Shown here piece by piece: positions 28,156-39,150 of a stretch of DNA of 64,000 bases. The DNA comes from Micromonospora mirobrigensis (lineage in GTDB: Bacteria > Actinomycetota > Actinomycetes > Mycobacteriales > Micromonosporaceae). Below the pieces are notes generated by a model. The model was not told where the DNA came from. It ran no database searches and was given only the letters and a program-made list of their open reading frames with translations. The stretch's first letter is position 1. Each line of letters begins with the position of its first letter. The position numbers and the translations under genes are program-made. The stretch covers positions 186,001 to 250,000 of the forward strand of contig NZ_FMCX01000005.1 in the NCBI RefSeq assembly GCF_900091555.1, written 5' to 3'.

Positions 28156-29689
28156 GCAGGCCCGGCCCGAGGCGTCCGTCCCGGGCGGTACGGTCGGGCG
28201 CCTCCCGGGCCAGCAGCACCACGAGCGCCAGCGGCGCGGCGTACTTGAGCAGGAAGTCGAGCAGGTTGTCCAGGTCCGCGCCGTTGGCGTTGACCAGGGC
28301 CCAGGCCATCGGCGCCAACAGCTTGGGCACCAGGTCGACGCCCTGCCGGGCGGACTCGTAGTAGTCACCGACGAAGCGGACCACCAGACCGAACGCGGCG
28401 AAGGCGAGCAGGCCGCCGACCAGGCCGAAGTTGAGCATCCCCTCGCCGGCCATGCCGTACACCTTGCTGGACGGCCCCTCCCCGGCCGTGTACAGCGGGT
28501 TGTAGAGCACCCGGGAACCCACGTCGACCTTCGTCTCGACGCCGGTCGGCCTGATCGACCTGGGGATGTAGCGCAGCACCGCCGACAGGTAGGTGACCCC
28601 GGAGACGGGTTCGAAGTCGCTGTGCAGCTGCCGGTACAGGATGACCGACTGGATGTCCGCCCGGCCCAGGTCCTCGGTCAGCAGCAGGGGCAGGTCCCGG
28701 CCGGTCTGGGACTCGACCGACGAGGCCCGGCCCGTGGCGCCGAACTCCTTGACCGCGTCGACGCCTCCGCTCTTGTAGAAGCCGTAGACGTACATGAAGG
28801 CGAAGACGATCAGGGCGACCACGGCGAGCGGCCGGCGACCGATCCGCCGGACGGTGAGGTGGATCATGATCAGGCAGAGCAGGATCGGCCAGAGGGTGGT
28901 GCTCCGGCTGCCCTTCAACCCACCCACGAAGAACTGCGTCAGGGTCAGCGCCAGCATCAGCAGGATCGTCAGGGCGGCGCTGCGGCTCAGCGCCCGGCGC
29001 CACCGCACCAGCGCGAGCGCGAAGATGATGGTGGGGAACGCCTCGGCGACGATGATGAAGGAACCCATGCCGGTCAGGTCCGGTTGGTGGACGCGGTCGG
29101 TCATGGCGGCCACGAAACCGGAGACGCCGCCGAACATGACCACCTCGTAGCCGAAGGTGGCGAGGCTGAACAGGGCGGCCACCGTACCGATGAGATAGAA
29201 CGCCCCCGGGTTGAGTCGGCGGCCGGGTCCCTGCCGGCGGCCCCTGGCCCGGCGTGGGACCGCCAGCACCAGCCGGTAGATGCTCAGGCCCACGACGTTC
29301 AGCACCGCGAACGCGCCGATCGCGTCCGGCCAGTACGGCGCGTCGTAGATGTCGGCGGACCACGTGTTCAGCGAGATGTGCAGGACCGGCGCCACGTAGA
29401 GGAACTGGAAGCCGAGCAGGCCGGCGCAGGCCCGGGGCTCGAAGACGTCCGTGCCGGGGCGGAACCAGCGGACCACGTCGACGCCGATGAGCATGCCGCT
29501 GAGCGTCAACGGCACCATGAGCCAGTGCCGCAGGTTCGGCACCCAGAGCACCAGGACGAGACCGAGTACGGCCACCAGGGCCGTGGCGATGATCCCGTCC
29601 GAGGCGGAGCGCCGTCGTGGAGGGGGCGGGGCCTGGCCGGGCAGTGCCGTCCGGACGGGGACGAGGGGTGGGGCGGTCGGTGCCGTCAC
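28097..29689 (-). CDS. Oligosaccharide repeat-unit polymerase-like membrane protein
   Basis: The 530-aa protein has about ten hydrophobic segments, e.g. IIATALVAVLGLVLVLWV, FYLIGTVAALFSLATFGYEV, AALTILLMLALTLTQFFVGG and AAPLALVVLLA. A large polar loop falls between residues 310 and 410 (TGRASSVESQTGRDLPLL; RYIPRSIRP), the pattern expected of Wzy-type polymerases. No conserved motif alone proves the call; locus context carries it. The start GTG 29689 follows GGAGAAG and overlaps the upstream glycosyltransferase stop (GTGA). The C-terminal 20 residues are encoded antisense to the end of capG. Confidence 0.75.
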   Translation of the reverse strand: MTAPTAPPLVPVRTALPGQAPPPPRRRSASDGIIATALVAVLGLVLVLWVPNLRHWLMVPLTLSGMLIGVDVVRWFRPGTDVFEPRACAGLLGFQFLYVAPVLHISLNTWSADIYDAPYWPDAIGAFAVLNVVGLSIYRLVLAVPRRARGRRQGPGRRLNPGAFYLIGTVAALFSLATFGYEVVMFGGVSGFVAAMTDRVHQPDLTGMGSFIIVAEAFPTIIFALALVRWRRALSRSAALTILLMLALTLTQFFVGGLKGSRSTTLWPILLCLIMIHLTVRRIGRRPLAVVALIVFAFMYVYGFYKSGGVDAVKEFGATGRASSVESQTGRDLPLLLTEDLGRADIQSVILYRQLHSDFEPVSGVTYLSAVLRYIPRSIRPTGVETKVDVGSRVLYNPLYTAGEGPSSKVYGMAGEGMLNFGLVGGLLAFAAFGLVVRFVGDYYESARQGVDLVPKLLAPMAWALVNANGADLDNLLDFLLKYAAPLALVVLLAREAPDRTARDGRLGPGLPMAGVGSRPSRGAGGPWTG

Positions 29690-30918
29690 GCGGTCTTCTC
29701 CTGGTGTGGGACTGGGCTGCGGTGTTCCTCGGCGCTGGTCCGGTCGACCCGCCACAGGGCCCGCCACTGCCGTACGGCGGTGTCGAGGGTGAACGGCGAG
29801 GCGTTCAGGGCGCGGCGCAGGTGATCGCGGCTCGCCGCGTCCGTGCCGGCCCGGTCGAGCGCGGCCCGGGCCCAGGCGTCGGCCCCGGCGGCGAGTGGCA
29901 CCAGGGTCAGGCCGTCGACCAGACCGACCATCTCCCGCAGGCAGGGCAGGTCGTTCGCCACCACCGGCACCCCTGCGGCGAGCGCCTCCAGGAGCACCCC
30001 CGGCAGCCCCTCGCGGTGCGAGGGCAGCAGCAGCACGTCCACCGCGGCCAGCAGGGAGCCGATCTCGTCGACCTCGCCGGCGAGGGTCACCCGGGGGTCC
30101 GCACCGATCGCGGGATCCGCCGCGCGCAGGTCGTCGGCGCCGCCCGGACCCGCGACGAGCAGCCGGGCCCCGGGGTCGTGCCGGCGGGCGGCCCGGTGCA
30201 CGTCGACGAGGAAGGCCCGGTTCTTCTCCGGCGCCGCCCGGCCCAGGTAGCCGAGGACCGGCACGTCGTTCGGCAGGTTCCACCGCCGCCTGGCCGCCTC
30301 CCGGTCGCCGCCGGCGATCCGTCTGGTGTCGACGGTGTTGTAGAGCACCCGGTACCGCGGGTCGGTCGGACGGTCGCCGGCGAAGCGCAGCGACGCGAGG
30401 GTGACCCCGAGGACGTCGGTGGCGGTCCGGGCCAGCAACCACCGCAGCAGCGCCCGCTGGAGTCGCCGAGGTGGGCTGTCCGGCATCCCGTCGCCCTCGC
30501 TCCACATCCGCGACACCCGCACCGGTACGCCGCACAGGCGGGCGGCGAGCAGGACCACCGCACCGGCCAGGCTCACGTGGGCGACCACGACGTCCGGCCG
30601 CAGCGCCCGCAGTCTGCGCCAGATCCGGTACGCGAAGAACCCCCGCGGACTCACCGGACACTGCTCCACGGCGGCGCCGGTGGCGCGGAAGTCGTCGGCC
30701 AGCGATCCGGTCCAGCCGGCCAGGGTGACGAACGTCTGGTGTGCCTCGTCGGCCGGTACCGCGCGGCAGATGTCCAGCGAGACCGTCTCGGCGCCGCCCC
30801 GGTTGAGGCTGCCGACCACGTGCACGACCCGGACGGGTCGGGGGCGGCGGTCCGGACGTTCCCGGTGCTGCTGGTCGACCTGGCGCGGTCGGATGTCGAC
30901 CGGTTCTGCGGTGGAAAT
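29686..30918 (-). CDS. Glycosyltransferase, GT4 family, with likely ATT start
   Basis: A GT-B glycosyltransferase of about 410 aa. The N-terminal domain starts VRVVHVVGSLNRGGAETVSLD; later come VLYNTVDTRR, LGYLGRAAPEKNRAF, AGEVDEIGSLLAAVDVLLLPSHREGLPGVLLEALAAGVPVVAND. No ATG, GTG or TTG occurs in frame between the upstream stop region and the first strand. AGGAGA sits six bases before an in-frame ATT at 30918, so I propose ATT initiation. The fallback is GTG 30825, which lacks a ribosome site and begins inside the first beta strand. The stop overlaps the polymerase-like gene start. Confidence 0.85.
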   Translation of the reverse strand: MSTAEPVDIRPRQVDQQHRERPDRRPRPVRVVHVVGSLNRGGAETVSLDICRAVPADEAHQTFVTLAGWTGSLADDFRATGAAVEQCPVSPRGFFAYRIWRRLRALRPDVVVAHVSLAGAVVLLAARLCGVPVRVSRMWSEGDGMPDSPPRRLQRALLRWLLARTATDVLGVTLASLRFAGDRPTDPRYRVLYNTVDTRRIAGGDREAARRRWNLPNDVPVLGYLGRAAPEKNRAFLVDVHRAARRHDPGARLLVAGPGGADDLRAADPAIGADPRVTLAGEVDEIGSLLAAVDVLLLPSHREGLPGVLLEALAAGVPVVANDLPCLREMVGLVDGLTLVPLAAGADAWARAALDRAGTDAASRDHLRRALNASPFTLDTAVRQWRALWRVDRTSAEEHRSPVPHQEKTA

Positions 30919-30930
30919 GGGAGTTCTCCT
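30919..30930 (-). promoter_or_regulatory. Ribosome binding site supporting an ATT start
   Basis: AGGAGA (30930 to 30925 on the minus strand) is followed by the six-base spacer actccc and then ATT at 30918. It sits downstream of the previous glycosyltransferase stop at 30947. This is the only good ribosome site before the glycosyltransferase domain. Confidence 0.55.
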
Positions 30931-30946
30931 CGTCGTGGGTCGGCGG

Positions 30947-32170
30947 TCAGGATCGTGGTGCCGAGAGCTGGCGGACACCGGTGGCGGCGTGCCGTGCCGT
31001 CGCCTCCCGGACGTCCCGGTAGAAGTGCTCGCGGCGCCCGGCCAGCACCGTGCGGGAGTACTCCCCGGCGCGGGCGAGATTGCGGGCGGAGGCGTCGGCC
31101 ATCCGGACCCGGTCGGCGAGCATCCGGTGGATGGCGGTGGCCAGCGCCCCCGGGTCGTCGGGGGGCACCAGGTCGTCGGCCGGCAGCAGCTCGGGGATGC
31201 CACCGACCCGGGCGCCCACGGCCGGCAGGGCCCGGGCCATCGCCTCGACCAGCGCCCGGGGCAGGCCCTCGGTGCGCGACGGCATCACGAAGAGGTCCGC
31301 CCGGTCGAGCAGCGCCTGGAGCGGCGGCCCGGGTCGTACCCAGCCCGGGAACGACACGCGGTCGGCGACGCCCAGATCCGCGGCCAGTCGGACCAGCCGG
31401 TCCCGCATCCGGCCGGTGCCGGCGTGGACCAGGCGGATCCCCGGGTGGTCCACCGCCAGGCGGGGCAGTGCCTCGACGAGGGTGTCGATGCCCTTGTAGA
31501 GCTGCTCCAGTGAACCGACGGAGACGAGCGTGACCTGCGCCGGCGAAGGCTCGTCGTACCGGCGTGGGTGGGGCACGAAGGCCGCTTCGGGCAGTTCGAT
31601 GTCGGAGACGGCCGTCATCCGCGTCGCGTCCGCCGCGGGGTAGCGCGCCTGGAGGTACGACCGGGTCACGTAACTGACGCCGACCGCGCCGCCGCACTCC
31701 CCCCGGAGCCGGGCGCGGTACAGCCGACGCAGCAGCGGCCGGGCCGGATGCCGTACGACACCGGGTGCGAACACGTCGTACGGGTCGCCCACCACCTGCA
31801 CCCCGTACGGCAGCCCCTGACGTCGCCGCGCGCCCGCCAGGTGGGAGGCGAGGATCGAGGGCGCGCTGAGGATGACGGCGTCGTCCGGGTCGGCCGAGTC
31901 GGCGACCACCCGGGCGACCAGGGCGCGTTCCCGCAGGTACTGCCAGGGGCCGACGTAGTAGGGCACCGGCCACACCGACACCCCGTCCCCGTCGACCCGC
32001 AGGGAGCCCACCGGCGCCTCCGGGCGGTCGAGCACCCGCGCCACGACGCGGACGCTGGCGAAGACCGTGAGGTAGCGCCGCCAGATCGGGTAGTCGGGCT
32101 GGTGCTGGGTCCACACCCGACCGTCGGGTGTCCTGATGTAGCGGGATTCGTGTGTCACGACGACTCGCAT
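30947..32170 (-). CDS. Glycosyltransferase, GT4 family (tandem copy A)
   Basis: The 407-aa GT-B protein begins MRVVVTHESRYIRTPDGRVW. It carries VQVVGDPYDVFAPG in the acceptor half, LVSVGSLEQLYKGIDTL at the start of the donor half, and LFVMPSRTEGLPRALVEAMARALPAVGARVGGIPELL as the nucleotide-sugar loop. It is closely similar throughout to the product of the next upstream gene (32309-33541), so the two arose by duplication. ATG 32170 follows GGAGGGGGC. It probably adds a sugar to the same repeat unit as its twin; linkage and donor are unknown. Confidence 0.9.
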   Translation of the reverse strand: MRVVVTHESRYIRTPDGRVWTQHQPDYPIWRRYLTVFASVRVVARVLDRPEAPVGSLRVDGDGVSVWPVPYYVGPWQYLRERALVARVVADSADPDDAVILSAPSILASHLAGARRRQGLPYGVQVVGDPYDVFAPGVVRHPARPLLRRLYRARLRGECGGAVGVSYVTRSYLQARYPAADATRMTAVSDIELPEAAFVPHPRRYDEPSPAQVTLVSVGSLEQLYKGIDTLVEALPRLAVDHPGIRLVHAGTGRMRDRLVRLAADLGVADRVSFPGWVRPGPPLQALLDRADLFVMPSRTEGLPRALVEAMARALPAVGARVGGIPELLPADDLVPPDDPGALATAIHRMLADRVRMADASARNLARAGEYSRTVLAGRREHFYRDVREATARHAATGVRQLSAPRS

Positions 32171-32308
32171 GGCCTGCCCCCTCCGTCGAAGGAATGCCCG
32201 GTGACTCGGCCTGGCGGCCGAGGGAGCGCTACGACGGGTCCTCGTGGATCGGATCGGTTCGGTCCGCGGCGAGGGAATCCGCGAAAGTAATGTATCGGAC
32301 TAACTGCC
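32171..32308 (-). promoter_or_regulatory. AT-richer gap between the tandem glycosyltransferases
   Basis: This 138-base gap separates two same-strand paralogues. Its 32283-32322 part (gtaatgtatcggactaactg onward) is clearly AT-richer than the surrounding genes, which may mark a promoter for the downstream copy. No confident -35/-10 pair was identified. Confidence 0.3.
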
Positions 32309-33541
32309 TCAAATGGTGTGATCGGCGACGGTTGCCACCGGGAGCCGGCACACCGACGGCGCTTCGCCGGCGGCTTCCCGCACCGCCCGGTAGAAGTCCT
32401 CCCGCCGTGGGGTCAGGGACTGGCGGGAGAAGTCCCGGGCCCGGGCCAGGTTGCGGGCCGACGCGGCGGCCATCCGGTCCGCGTCGCGCAGCATCCCGGC
32501 GATCGCCCGGCCCAACCCCCGCGGGTCGTCCGGCGGCACCAGATCCTCGGGGGCCAGCAGTTCCGGGATGCCGCCCACCCGGGTGCCCAGCGCCGGCAAC
32601 CCCCGCGCCATCGCCTCGATCAGTGCCCGGGGCAGCCCCTCGGTACGGGAGGGCATGACGAACAGGTCGGCGTCGTCGAGGTGGGCGCGCAGTCGCGCAC
32701 CCGGCGGTACGGTCCCGACGAACACCACCCGGTCGTCGACACCGAGCGCGCCGGCCAGGCGGCGGACCCGTGGCTCCAGCCGGCCACCCCCGACGTGGAC
32801 CAGCCGGACCGGGACGCCGGCGTCCCGCAGCTCGGCCACCGCCGTGACGAGGGTGTCGACCCCCTTGTACATCTGCTCGATGACGCTGACCGTCACCAGC
32901 ACGGGCACCCCGGTCCGGCGGTCAACGGCGTTGCGCGCCCGTGGCACGAACGCCTCCGGGGGGAGGTCGACGCTCGACAGGGCGGCGGTGGGCACGTCCG
33001 GCGACGGCGGGTACCGGTCCTGGAGGTAGGCCTCGGTGACGTACGACGCGGCGGCCGCCGAGGCGCACTCCTGACGCAGCCGGGCGGCGAACCGCCTCCG
33101 CAGCAGGGGCCGCAGCGGGTGGCCGGACGTCCCGGGGGCGAAGACGTCGTACGGGTCGCCCACGACCTCCACCGCGTAGCGGGCGCCCTGCCGGCGGCGC
33201 TGACCGGCCAGCATCGAGCCCAGGGTGGACGGTACCCGCAGGATCACCGCGTCCTCGGGGCGCGCCGCCTCGGCGATCGCCCGACGGACGGCCGACAACC
33301 GTTGCAGGTACTGCCGCGGACCGACGTAGTACGGCACCGGGTGCACCGTCACCCCGTCCCCGTCGACCGGCAACATGCCCTCGACCGTGGTCGACCGGTC
33401 GCGTACCCGGGCCACCACCCGGACCTCGTCGAAGGCGGTCAGGTACCGCTGCCAGATCCGGTAGTCCGGCACGTGCGGGACCCACACCCGGCCGTCGGGG
33501 GTCCGACTGAACCGGGACTCGGTCGTGACGACGACTCTCAC
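32309..33541 (-). CDS. Glycosyltransferase, GT4 family (tandem copy B)
   Basis: The 410-aa paralogue of the previous gene starts MRVVVTTESRFSRTPDGRVW. It shares VEVVGDPYDVFAPG, VTVSVIEQMYKGVDTLV, LFVMPSRTEGLPRALIEAMARGLPALGTRVGGIPELL and the C-terminal RREDFYRAVREA. The differences are spread through the protein rather than clustered, which suggests an old duplication with separate specificity. GTG 33541 is preceded by GGGAGAA. It lies 89 bases downstream of the DegT aminotransferase gene on the same strand, so the minus-strand arm may run as one operon. Confidence 0.9.
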   Translation of the reverse strand: MRVVVTTESRFSRTPDGRVWVPHVPDYRIWQRYLTAFDEVRVVARVRDRSTTVEGMLPVDGDGVTVHPVPYYVGPRQYLQRLSAVRRAIAEAARPEDAVILRVPSTLGSMLAGQRRRQGARYAVEVVGDPYDVFAPGTSGHPLRPLLRRRFAARLRQECASAAAASYVTEAYLQDRYPPSPDVPTAALSSVDLPPEAFVPRARNAVDRRTGVPVLVTVSVIEQMYKGVDTLVTAVAELRDAGVPVRLVHVGGGRLEPRVRRLAGALGVDDRVVFVGTVPPGARLRAHLDDADLFVMPSRTEGLPRALIEAMARGLPALGTRVGGIPELLAPEDLVPPDDPRGLGRAIAGMLRDADRMAAASARNLARARDFSRQSLTPRREDFYRAVREAAGEAPSVCRLPVATVADHTI

Positions 33542-33630
33542 CTGAGCGTTCTCCCTGCCTTCCGGCCCGGCCCGTCAGGACCGGCCTCCACGGTCTCGGG
33601 GCTCGGCCGGTTCCCCCCACGTGCCACCGG

Positions 33631-34782
33631 TCAGCCGTTGCGGACGAGGAACCGTTCGACGACGTCGAACAGCCGATCCCTCTTCTCGGCGCTGAGACCC
33701 GAACCGCTGGGCAGCGACAGTCCGGTGGCGAAGAGGGTGTCCGCCGCGCCGGTGACCACCGCGCGCCGGTGCGCGTGCACCGGTTGGCGGTGCATCGGCT
33801 TGAACATCGGGCGGGACTCGATGTCGTGCGCGGCCAGGTGCTCGCCCAGCTGCCCGACCCGCCAGCCGGCGCTGTCCGGGTCCACCACGATCGAGGTCAG
33901 CCAGCAGTTCGACCCCGGGTCCCCGTCGCCGAGGATCCGGGTGCCGGGTGCGGCGGAGAAGAGTTTGGCGTAGCGCTCGCGCAGGGCCCGCCGGCGCTCG
34001 ATCATGCCGTCGAGGCGGCGCAGCTGCGCCCGGCCGAGGGCCGCGAGCAGGTTGCTGAGCCGGTAGTTGTAGCCGATCTCGCGATGCTCGTAGTGGGCGA
34101 CCGGCTCCCGCGCCTGGGTGGAGAGCCAGCGCGCCCGGGCGATCAGGTCGGCGTCGTCGGAGACCAGCATCCCGCCGCTGGAAGTTGTCATGATCTTGTT
34201 GCCGTTGAAGGAGAAGACGCCGAGGCGGCCGAAGGTGCCGGCGTGCCGTCCCCGGTAGGTGGCGCCGATCGCCTGGGCCGAGTCCTCGATCAGCGGCACC
34301 CCGGCCTCCGCGCAGAGCGGGACCAGCCGCGCGTAGTCGGCGCAGCTGCCGTTGAGGTCGACGGCGAGGACGGCCGCCACCCGGCGGCCCTCCGCACGGA
34401 GCTGGTCGAACAGCTCCGGCAGCAGGTCGACGTCGAGGTTCCCGGTGCCCGGGACGCAGTCGACGAAGACCGGCTCGGCTCCGGTGTAGCTGACGGCGTT
34501 GCTGGTGGCGGCGAAGGTCAGCGTGGGGACGATCACCACGGTGCCCGGCCCGGCGCCGACACCCAGCAGCGCCAGGTGCAGTGCCGCGGTGCCGGAGCTG
34601 ACCCCGACCGCGTGCCCGCTGCCCACCCGCAGCGCGACCTCCCGCTCGAAGGCGTCCAGGTCGGGGCCGGCCGGAGCCACCCAACCCGAGCGGATCGCGT
34701 GCAGGACGGCCGCTTCCTCGGTGGGGCCGATGTCGGGTGCCGAGAGGTGGATACGGCGGGTCACGGTCACCGGCGTCTCCAC
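33631..34782 (-). CDS. DegT/DnrJ/EryC1 aminotransferase (PglE-like)
   Basis: The 383-aa PLP-dependent sugar aminotransferase has LSAPDIGPTEEAAVLHAI at the N-terminus, SSGTAALHLAL for cofactor phosphate binding, EDSAQAIGA (D167) and the Schiff-base lysine K196 in FSFNGNKIMTTSSGG. These features fit enzymes such as PglE that aminate C4 of UDP-4-keto-6-deoxy-GlcNAc. Together with the PglD-like acetyltransferase at 42014 and the sugar transferase at 42692 it suggests a bacillosamine-like sugar. The matching 4,6-dehydratase (PglF type) is not in the window. GTG 34782 or, with a better-placed GGGGTGGAG, GTG 34770 is the start. Confidence 0.9.
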   Translation of the reverse strand: METPVTVTRRIHLSAPDIGPTEEAAVLHAIRSGWVAPAGPDLDAFEREVALRVGSGHAVGVSSGTAALHLALLGVGAGPGTVVIVPTLTFAATSNAVSYTGAEPVFVDCVPGTGNLDVDLLPELFDQLRAEGRRVAAVLAVDLNGSCADYARLVPLCAEAGVPLIEDSAQAIGATYRGRHAGTFGRLGVFSFNGNKIMTTSSGGMLVSDDADLIARARWLSTQAREPVAHYEHREIGYNYRLSNLLAALGRAQLRRLDGMIERRRALRERYAKLFSAAPGTRILGDGDPGSNCWLTSIVVDPDSAGWRVGQLGEHLAAHDIESRPMFKPMHRQPVHAHRRAVVTGAADTLFATGLSLPSGSGLSAEKRDRLFDVVERFLVRNG

Positions 34783-34951
34783 CCCGTCATGGCAGGTCGG
34801 TTCGGATACACATGGTGCTAACGCGCCGGATGTCCCTTGAGTGACGCGGGGGCGCGGCGGCGGTCACCGGGCGCGACGGGTCCGCGCGCCGTCGGCTGTT
34901 ACTCTCCTGCCGGCCGTGGGGGCGTGCCCGGGCCCGAGGGGAGTGGGGACC

Positions 34952-36013
34952 GTGCTGCATCTGCGGGTGATCACCCCGACGGACCGTTCCGAGGCGGCCG
35001 CCGACCTGCTCGCCGCCGATCCCGGCGTCACGCACCTGGTGGTCCTGCCCGGTGTGGCCCGCCAGCCGGCCGGTGACCTGATCCTCTGCGACGTGGTCCG
35101 GGAACGCGCCGACGAGGTGCTGCGCGGCCTTCAGGACCTGGGTGTCGAGGCGCGCGGCGGGATCTCCGCCGACGACGTGGAACTGACCCTCTCCGCCTCG
35201 GCGGACCGGGCCGCCGAGGAGGCCCCCGGCAGCGGCGCGGACGCCGTGGTCTGGGACGAGGTCGCGGCCAAGACCGGCGAGCAGACGGAACTCTCCGGCA
35301 CCTTCCTGGTGCTGATCGTCGTGGCCACCATGATCGCCGGCATCGGCGTCCTGCTCGACCAGCCCATCCTCATCGTCGGCGCGATGGTGGTCGGGCCGGA
35401 GTTCGGGCCCCTGGCGGCGCTCTGCGTGGCGCTGCTGCGCCGTAAGGGCCGGGTCGCCGTCCAGTCGGTGAAGGCCCTCGCGGTGGGCTTCCTGGCGGCG
35501 GCGGTGGCGACGGTGGTCAGCACCTGGGCGCTGGACGCCGCGGGCCTGGTCAGCCGGGAGATGCTGCTCGCCGAGCGGCCACTGACCGACTTCATCTGGC
35601 GGCCGGACGCGCTGTCCTGGGTGGTCGGCATCCTCGCCGGGATCGCCGGCATGCTCTCGCTGACCTCGAAGAAGTCCGGCTCACTGGTCGGCGTGCTCAT
35701 CTCGGTCACCACCGTGCCGGCGGCGGCCAACGTCGCCGTGGCCGTCGCGTACCGGGTCTGGCACGAGGCGGCCGGTTCGGCGCTCCAACTGCTGATCAAC
35801 CTGTGCGCCATCGTGCTGGCCGGGCTGGCCACGCTGGCCACCCAGCAGCTGTGGTGGCGATCGGTGGACCGCCGGGTCCGCCGGCAACTGGGGGGTGAGC
35901 GTGGCGCGCGGCCCGGCTCCGGGGTCAGTCCGGGTCGTCCCCGGCCGCGAGCCGGCGATCCAGCAGATCCCGCAGCGGAACCGAGTCCCCGTCCCGGCCG
36001 CCCTGCCCGATGA
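34952..36013 (+). CDS. DUF389 family membrane protein
   Basis: The 353-aa protein has an N-terminal soluble ACT-like part (LHLRVITPTDRSEAAADLLAADPGVTHLVVLPG) and then a DUF389 membrane domain with LIVVATMIAGIGVLLDQPILIVGAMVVGPEFGPLAALC and further hydrophobic segments. DUF389 proteins are widespread with no settled function. GTG 34952 follows GAGGGGAGTGGGG. The last 30 or so residues are Pro/Gly/Arg-rich and lie antisense to the 3' end of the gene at 35925-36359. It interrupts the polysaccharide locus and shows no link to it. Confidence 0.86.
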   Translation: MLHLRVITPTDRSEAAADLLAADPGVTHLVVLPGVARQPAGDLILCDVVRERADEVLRGLQDLGVEARGGISADDVELTLSASADRAAEEAPGSGADAVVWDEVAAKTGEQTELSGTFLVLIVVATMIAGIGVLLDQPILIVGAMVVGPEFGPLAALCVALLRRKGRVAVQSVKALAVGFLAAAVATVVSTWALDAAGLVSREMLLAERPLTDFIWRPDALSWVVGILAGIAGMLSLTSKKSGSLVGVLISVTTVPAAANVAVAVAYRVWHEAAGSALQLLINLCAIVLAGLATLATQQLWWRSVDRRVRRQLGGERGARPGSGVSPGRPRPRAGDPADPAAEPSPRPGRPAR

Positions 36014-36359
36014 CCAGCGGCGCCGGGGCCGGCCGCGGGTCGGCGCCGAACAGCCGGGCGCGCAGGCCGGCGGGGACCAGGAGCAGGTAGAACCGGCCCG
36101 CGGGATCCACCGCCCGCGTCCGGGCCCGGTCCAGGTACCAGCCGGTCAACCGGGTGCGGTAGCGCCCACGACCGTCGTAGGACGAGGCGGACAGCCGGGT
36201 GGTGGGCAGGCCGCGCCGGGTCGCCTCGGCGGCGAACCGGGCCACCAGCTCGGCCGCCTCCGCCTGCTCGGCGGCTCGGGCCCGCTCCTGCGCCTCGGCG
36301 TGCGCGCGTACCGCGTGGCGCTGCCGCTCCCGCCACTCGCGGCCGTCGTCCTCACCCAC
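35925..36359 (-). CDS. Small conserved-looking hypothetical protein
   Basis: A 144-aa soluble protein. The N-terminal half is a charged, Ala-rich helix (RERQRHAVRAHAEAQERARAAEQAEAAELVARFAAEA). The second half looks like a compact beta region: GRGRYRTRLTGWYLDRARTRAVDPAGRFYLLLVPAG. It ends LLDRRLAAGDDPD. The GWYL and FYLLLVP strands and the codon pattern make a real gene likelier than a shadow. I recognise no function. It converges with the DUF389 gene and overlaps its 3' end by 89 bases. Confidence 0.68.
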   Translation of the reverse strand: MGEDDGREWRERQRHAVRAHAEAQERARAAEQAEAAELVARFAAEATRRGLPTTRLSASSYDGRGRYRTRLTGWYLDRARTRAVDPAGRFYLLLVPAGLRARLFGADPRPAPAPLVIGQGGRDGDSVPLRDLLDRRLAAGDDPD

Positions 36360-36470
36360 GCACCCGACGGTACGCGCGAGGCGAAGGCCGCGTCACGGCG
36401 GCTGCTCCCCGCCGGCGCCTCGCCGGGCCCGCCCCGACGGCCCCAGCGGGCCGCCGGGGGCGGGCTGGGC

Positions 36471-39002
<2,532 letters not shown>

Positions 39003-39054
39003 GATCTTGATCCGCCTTCGCTCTGGGTTCCGTGCCCGATTCTGCCGCATGCAA

Positions 39055-39106
39055 GGAGGGGCCCCTTCTTAACGCCTGGCGTTGTACAAGGGCCCCTTGT
39101 TAACAG
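39055..39106. repeat. Paired ggGCCCCTTxTTAAC repeat element
   Basis: Two near-identical units, ggggccccttcttaac at about 39057-39072 and agggccccttgttaac at about 39089-39105, flank the spacer gcctggcgttgtacaa. Each unit has a GGGCCC palindrome and ends in TTAAC. The element sits in the 148-base gap between the divergent tex and dgt starts, so it could be part of the promoter region. It also looks like a dispersed intergenic repeat. Confidence 0.7.
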
Positions 39107-39150
39107 CGGCGGCGACCGAGGGCGCACGCCGTCCGGCTATCGTGGCGATC

